Source: Kribbella sp. NBC_00382
GTDB taxonomy: Bacteria; Actinomycetota; Actinomycetes; Propionibacteriales; Kribbellaceae
DNA length: 64,000 nt
Direction of reading: 5' to 3'
Assembly (NCBI RefSeq): GCF_036067295.1
Contig: NZ_CP107954.1
Coordinates: 7,688,001 to 7,752,000 of the forward strand
Part shown: positions 61,401 to 64,000 of the stretch, one piece after another
Position numbering within the stretch: the stretch's first letter is position 1
Layout: each line of letters begins with the position of its first letter
Made by a program: the position numbers and the translations under genes
Notes under the pieces: model-generated
The model's input: the letters and a program-made list of their open reading frames with translations, nothing else
What the model was told of the DNA's origin: nothing
Database searches by the model: none

Positions 61401-63428
61401 CTAGTCGGTCGGTTTGTCGATCCGGATCACGCGGGCGCCACCGGCTTCGACCTTCAACGACTCACCCGCCTGGCCTGACAACAGATCCACTCCGCCGACG
61501 GGCAGATCGACTGGCCTGGTGCCGTGATTCACGGCGATCAGGTAGTCCGCCTGCGACCCGCGGCGCCGGACGAGCTCCAGATCCTCAGGTCCATCGCCCG
61601 CAACGATTCCCGCGTCTACATAGGCTTTGTCGAGTACTACGGACAGGTCGTCCACGGTCAGTCGCGTGGACAGATACCAAGCCGAGCCATTGCCCAGCCG
61701 ATGACGAGTGATGGCAGGCTTCCCGGCAGCGGGTCCGTCTTCGTAGGCAGCAACGACCTCCGCTCCTTGCAGCGCGACATCGTCGGTCCACACATCACCG
61801 ACAATCCCATCGAAGGACAGTCGCACCTTCTCCCCCGCGCGCAGCGGCAGAAACTCCTCCACCGTCAGGCCGAGCACGTCCCGCAGCGGCGCTACGAACC
61901 CACCCGGGTGGACTGCGTCATGCTCGTCGACGATCGCCGAGAAGTACGACACAACCAGCGTCCCGCCGCCTTCCACATAGCGGCGGAGGTTGTCGGCCGC
62001 CGACTGCGTCAGGAGGTACGACGCGGGCGCGACGACCAACCGGTAGCTCGACAGATCGGCCTCGGGATGAGCGAAGTCAACGACGATCTGGTCCTGCCAC
62101 AGCCGCTCGTAGAAGGCATTCACACGTTCTCGATGCGACAGATCCTTACTCGGCCGCCACTCCAGGTCCTGCGCCCAGAATGACTCCCAGTCCCACAAGA
62201 TCGCGGCGTCCGCCGTCACCTCTGAGCCCAGTACCTCGGCAAGCCGGCCGAGATCCCCGCCGAGCGAGCAGACCTCCGACCAGACCCGGCTCCTGGTCCC
62301 GGCGTGCGGAAGCATCGCCGAGTGGAACTTCTCCGCTCCCGACCGCGAAGCCCGCCACTGGAAAAACATCACCCCGTCGGCGCCCCGGCCGAAGTGCGAC
62401 AACGCATTCCTGGTCAACTCGCCGGACCGCTTGGCGAGGTTGCGCGGCTGCCAGTTGACGCTCGAGGTCGAGTGCTCCATCAACAACCACGGCCGGCCAC
62501 GCGCGATCGAACGGGTCAGATCCGCCGAGAGTGCGAGGCCGACCTGGCTCCGCTCGTCCTCCGCGACCAGATAGTGATCGTTGGCCACGAGATCCACCTC
62601 GTCGGCCCACTTCCACAGGTCCACCGATTCGCAGGTGCCTGCCATGAAGTTCGTGGTGATGGGCACACCGGGGCACTCGGTCCTGATGGCGTCCCGTTCC
62701 GCGATGAAGCACTGCAGCAAGGCATCCGAGGTGAACCGGGCGAAGTCGAGCCGCTGTGCAGGGTTGACCACACTCGCCGAAACAGCCGGCGCGGACACAT
62801 GCTCCCATTCGACGTACCGCTGTCCCCAGAACGCTGTTCCCCAGGCCCCGTTCAGCGCGTCCAAGGATGTGTACCGATCACGCAGCCACTCGCGGAACGC
62901 ACGGACACTTTCATCGGAATAGCACTCGGACACAGGCGCGCCGTACTCGTTGTGCACATGCCAGACAGCAAGTGCCGGGTGGCTCCCATAGCGCTTGGCC
63001 AGCGCGGTCGCGATCGAAGTACTGGCCCGCCTGTACGCCGGTGAGCTCGGGCTTGCCATACCCCGGGAGCCGAATCCCAGAGTGGTGCCGTCCCGGGTAA
63101 CCACACGTGCTTCCGGGTGCTCGTGAAAGAACCAGGCCGGCGGCGACGCGGTCGGCGTACCGAGACTGATCCGGATCCCGGCGGCGTGCAGCAGCTCGAA
63201 CAGCCGGTCCATCCAGCCGAAGTCGTACTCGCCGGGCCGGGGCTCGATCATCGCCCAGGAAAAGATTCCGATGCTGACCAGGTTCACGCCGGCCTGACGC
63301 ATCAATTCGACGTCTTCCGGCCACAGCTCCTCAGGCCACTGCTCGGGGTTGTAGTCGCCCCCATAACTGACCGCGGACACCCCCGGCAGCCAGCCCGCCG
63401 ACGTGCTCCAGTTACCCGTGGATTCCAC
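61401..63428 (-). CDS. GH42 beta-galactosidase
   Basis: A 675-residue cytoplasmic enzyme (no signal peptide with this start). GH42 features: YGGDYNPEQWPEELWPEDVE at the N-terminus, acid/base Glu in WHVHNEYGAPV and nucleophile Glu in RPWLLMEHSTSSVNWQPRN, then the trimerisation domain (LVVAPASYLLTQSAADNLRR) and a C-terminal beta domain. GTG 63428 has AAGGAG 6 bases upstream, which is better than ATG 63533; the latter would also overlap the operator. It cuts galacto-oligosaccharides released by GH53 enzymes after import. Confidence 0.94.
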   Translation of the reverse strand: MESTGNWSTSAGWLPGVSAVSYGGDYNPEQWPEELWPEDVELMRQAGVNLVSIGIFSWAMIEPRPGEYDFGWMDRLFELLHAAGIRISLGTPTASPPAWFFHEHPEARVVTRDGTTLGFGSRGMASPSSPAYRRASTSIATALAKRYGSHPALAVWHVHNEYGAPVSECYSDESVRAFREWLRDRYTSLDALNGAWGTAFWGQRYVEWEHVSAPAVSASVVNPAQRLDFARFTSDALLQCFIAERDAIRTECPGVPITTNFMAGTCESVDLWKWADEVDLVANDHYLVAEDERSQVGLALSADLTRSIARGRPWLLMEHSTSSVNWQPRNLAKRSGELTRNALSHFGRGADGVMFFQWRASRSGAEKFHSAMLPHAGTRSRVWSEVCSLGGDLGRLAEVLGSEVTADAAILWDWESFWAQDLEWRPSKDLSHRERVNAFYERLWQDQIVVDFAHPEADLSSYRLVVAPASYLLTQSAADNLRRYVEGGGTLVVSYFSAIVDEHDAVHPGGFVAPLRDVLGLTVEEFLPLRAGEKVRLSFDGIVGDVWTDDVALQGAEVVAAYEDGPAAGKPAITRHRLGNGSAWYLSTRLTVDDLSVVLDKAYVDAGIVAGDGPEDLELVRRRGSQADYLIAVNHGTRPVDLPVGGVDLLSGQAGESLKVEAGGARVIRIDKPTD

Positions 63429-63531
63429 CCAGACTCCTTCGATGCTGTGCACGCACACAGCCGATTGACACCGCGCAACAGCTAGGAAACAGGATGAAAC
63501 ACGCTGTTGACAAGACCGTGAACTCGATATC

Positions 63532-63549
63532 ACTGTGAACGTGCACAGT
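63532..63549. promoter_or_regulatory. Operator-like palindrome between GH42 and sugar ABC genes
   Basis: ACTGTGAACGTGCACAGT has 8 of 9 pairs matching and lies between the divergent GH42 and binding-protein genes. It matches the centre of the 53782-53805 palindrome at 14 of 18 positions. A TTGACA hexamer lies at 63507-63512. Confidence 0.62.
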
Positions 63550-63589
63550 CTGGCTCAGGACAGTGCACCCCTGCAGAGGAGAGAAGACG

Positions 63590-64000
63590 ATGCGACGACA
63601 CACCGGGTTCCGGCTGGCAGCCCTCGCGGCTGCCGCCGCACTGCTGGTGACGGGCTGCTCGAGCAACGGCGACACCCAGTCCACCGACAGCGCGCCGAAG
63701 GAGAACGTCAAGCTGACGTTCTGGACCTGGGCGCCCAACATGGACAAGGTGGTGGCCGGCTGGAACGCGACGCACCCCGAGATCCAGGTCACCGTGAACA
63801 AGCAGGACGGCGGGGACCCGGCGGTCACCAAGCTGCTCACGGCCATCAAGGCCGGCAGCGGCGCACCGGACCTCATGCAGGCCGAGTACCAGAAGATCCC
63901 CACGCTCGTCTCTGCCGACGCCTTGGCCGATATCTCGAAGCAGCTCGGTAGCGGTACCTCCGGCCACTTCCCCGAGAGCGTCTGGAAGTCCGTGACGCTG
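63590..64000 (+). CDS. Sugar ABC transporter substrate-binding lipoprotein (5' part)
   Basis: The first 137 residues of an extracellular solute-binding protein (family 1 type); the gene runs off the window. The signal peptide ends in LLVTGCSSNG with a lipobox Cys near residue 22. The mature start (VKLTFWTWAPNMDKVVAGWN, then QVTVNKQDGGDPAVTKLLTA, APDLMQAEYQKIPTL) is typical of oligosaccharide binders. GAGGAGAG precedes ATG 63590. Divergent from GH42 and sharing an operator-like palindrome with the galactan genes, so galacto-oligosaccharide uptake is the likely role. Confidence 0.9.
   Translation, partial: MRRHTGFRLAALAAAAALLVTGCSSNGDTQSTDSAPKENVKLTFWTWAPNMDKVVAGWNATHPEIQVTVNKQDGGDPAVTKLLTAIKAGSGAPDLMQAEYQKIPTLVSADALADISKQLGSGTSGHFPESVWKSVTL

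Noticed and set aside
1..64000. tRNA, rRNA, CRISPR array or replication origin
   Set aside because: No cloverleaf with a GTTCGA-type arm, no spaced direct repeats and no DnaA-box cluster were noticed on reading either strand; a proper covariance-model search was not possible.

Overview
The window is high-GC DNA from an actinobacterium. Evidence includes GTG starts, actinobacterial families (AfsR-type BTAD regulator, SigK/RskA, Acg-type nitroreductases, Tat-exported ferritin-like proteins) and perfect GC-rich hairpin terminators. Gene content would suit a Kribbella/Nocardioidales-type soil organism, but that is inference; no rRNA, tRNA or CRISPR array was seen.

Region 1 (1-12.9 kb) is an envelope/export block. 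It holds the end of a flavodoxin, an orphan RskA-like anti-sigma factor, a fasciclin lipoprotein, rskA, sigK, tatC and tatA (all minus strand), then a sortase and two ferritin-like genes. An isocitrate lyase/PEP mutase-family gene, a broken Nramp gene, an SRPBCC-epimerase fusion, a third ferritin-like gene, a membrane protein, a ferritin-like gene scrap and a small secreted protein follow. At 13-16.5 kb lie a 988-residue AfsR-like regulator and a DUF427 gene.

Region 2 (16.5-38.6 kb) looks like an oxygen-limitation survival island. It carries two tandem-domain universal stress proteins, a P-type ATPase, pyruvate formate-lyase with its activase, pyruvate phosphate dikinase, two Acg-like nitroreductases, a possible FDOR-membrane fusion and a complete arginine deiminase operon (permease, arcA, arcB, arcC). 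Upstream of five transcription units sits a related 15-bp motif, best form AGGACCTTCGGCCCT, resembling DosR/DevR boxes. The control protein itself is not in the window. I consider this shared-motif regulon the most interesting system here.

Region 3 (38.6-45 kb) is a scrap zone: C-terminal scraps of an acyl-CoA dehydrogenase, an LD-carboxypeptidase and an XRE regulator, a frameshifted serine recombinase lacking its catalytic domain, a 5'-truncated YobI-like gene, and a deletion-ridden second copy of tatAC. Its tat copy and the second isocitrate lyase/PEP mutase copy at 55.4 kb keep the order and strand of the originals at 3.8-9 kb, suggesting an old segmental duplication.

Region 4 (45.5-64 kb) has a NarL-type two-component pair followed by plant polysaccharide genes. 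Two divergent GH26 mannanases (one fused to ricin-type lectin repeats and an esterase) share LacI-type palindromes, next to a LacI regulator. Two GH53 galactanases, a GH42 beta-galactosidase and a sugar-binding lipoprotein (cut by the window end) form a galactan set, with a related palindrome at two of its promoters. A GntR-permease-racemase (hydantoin/allantoin-type) cluster sits between them at 56.6-59.7 kb.
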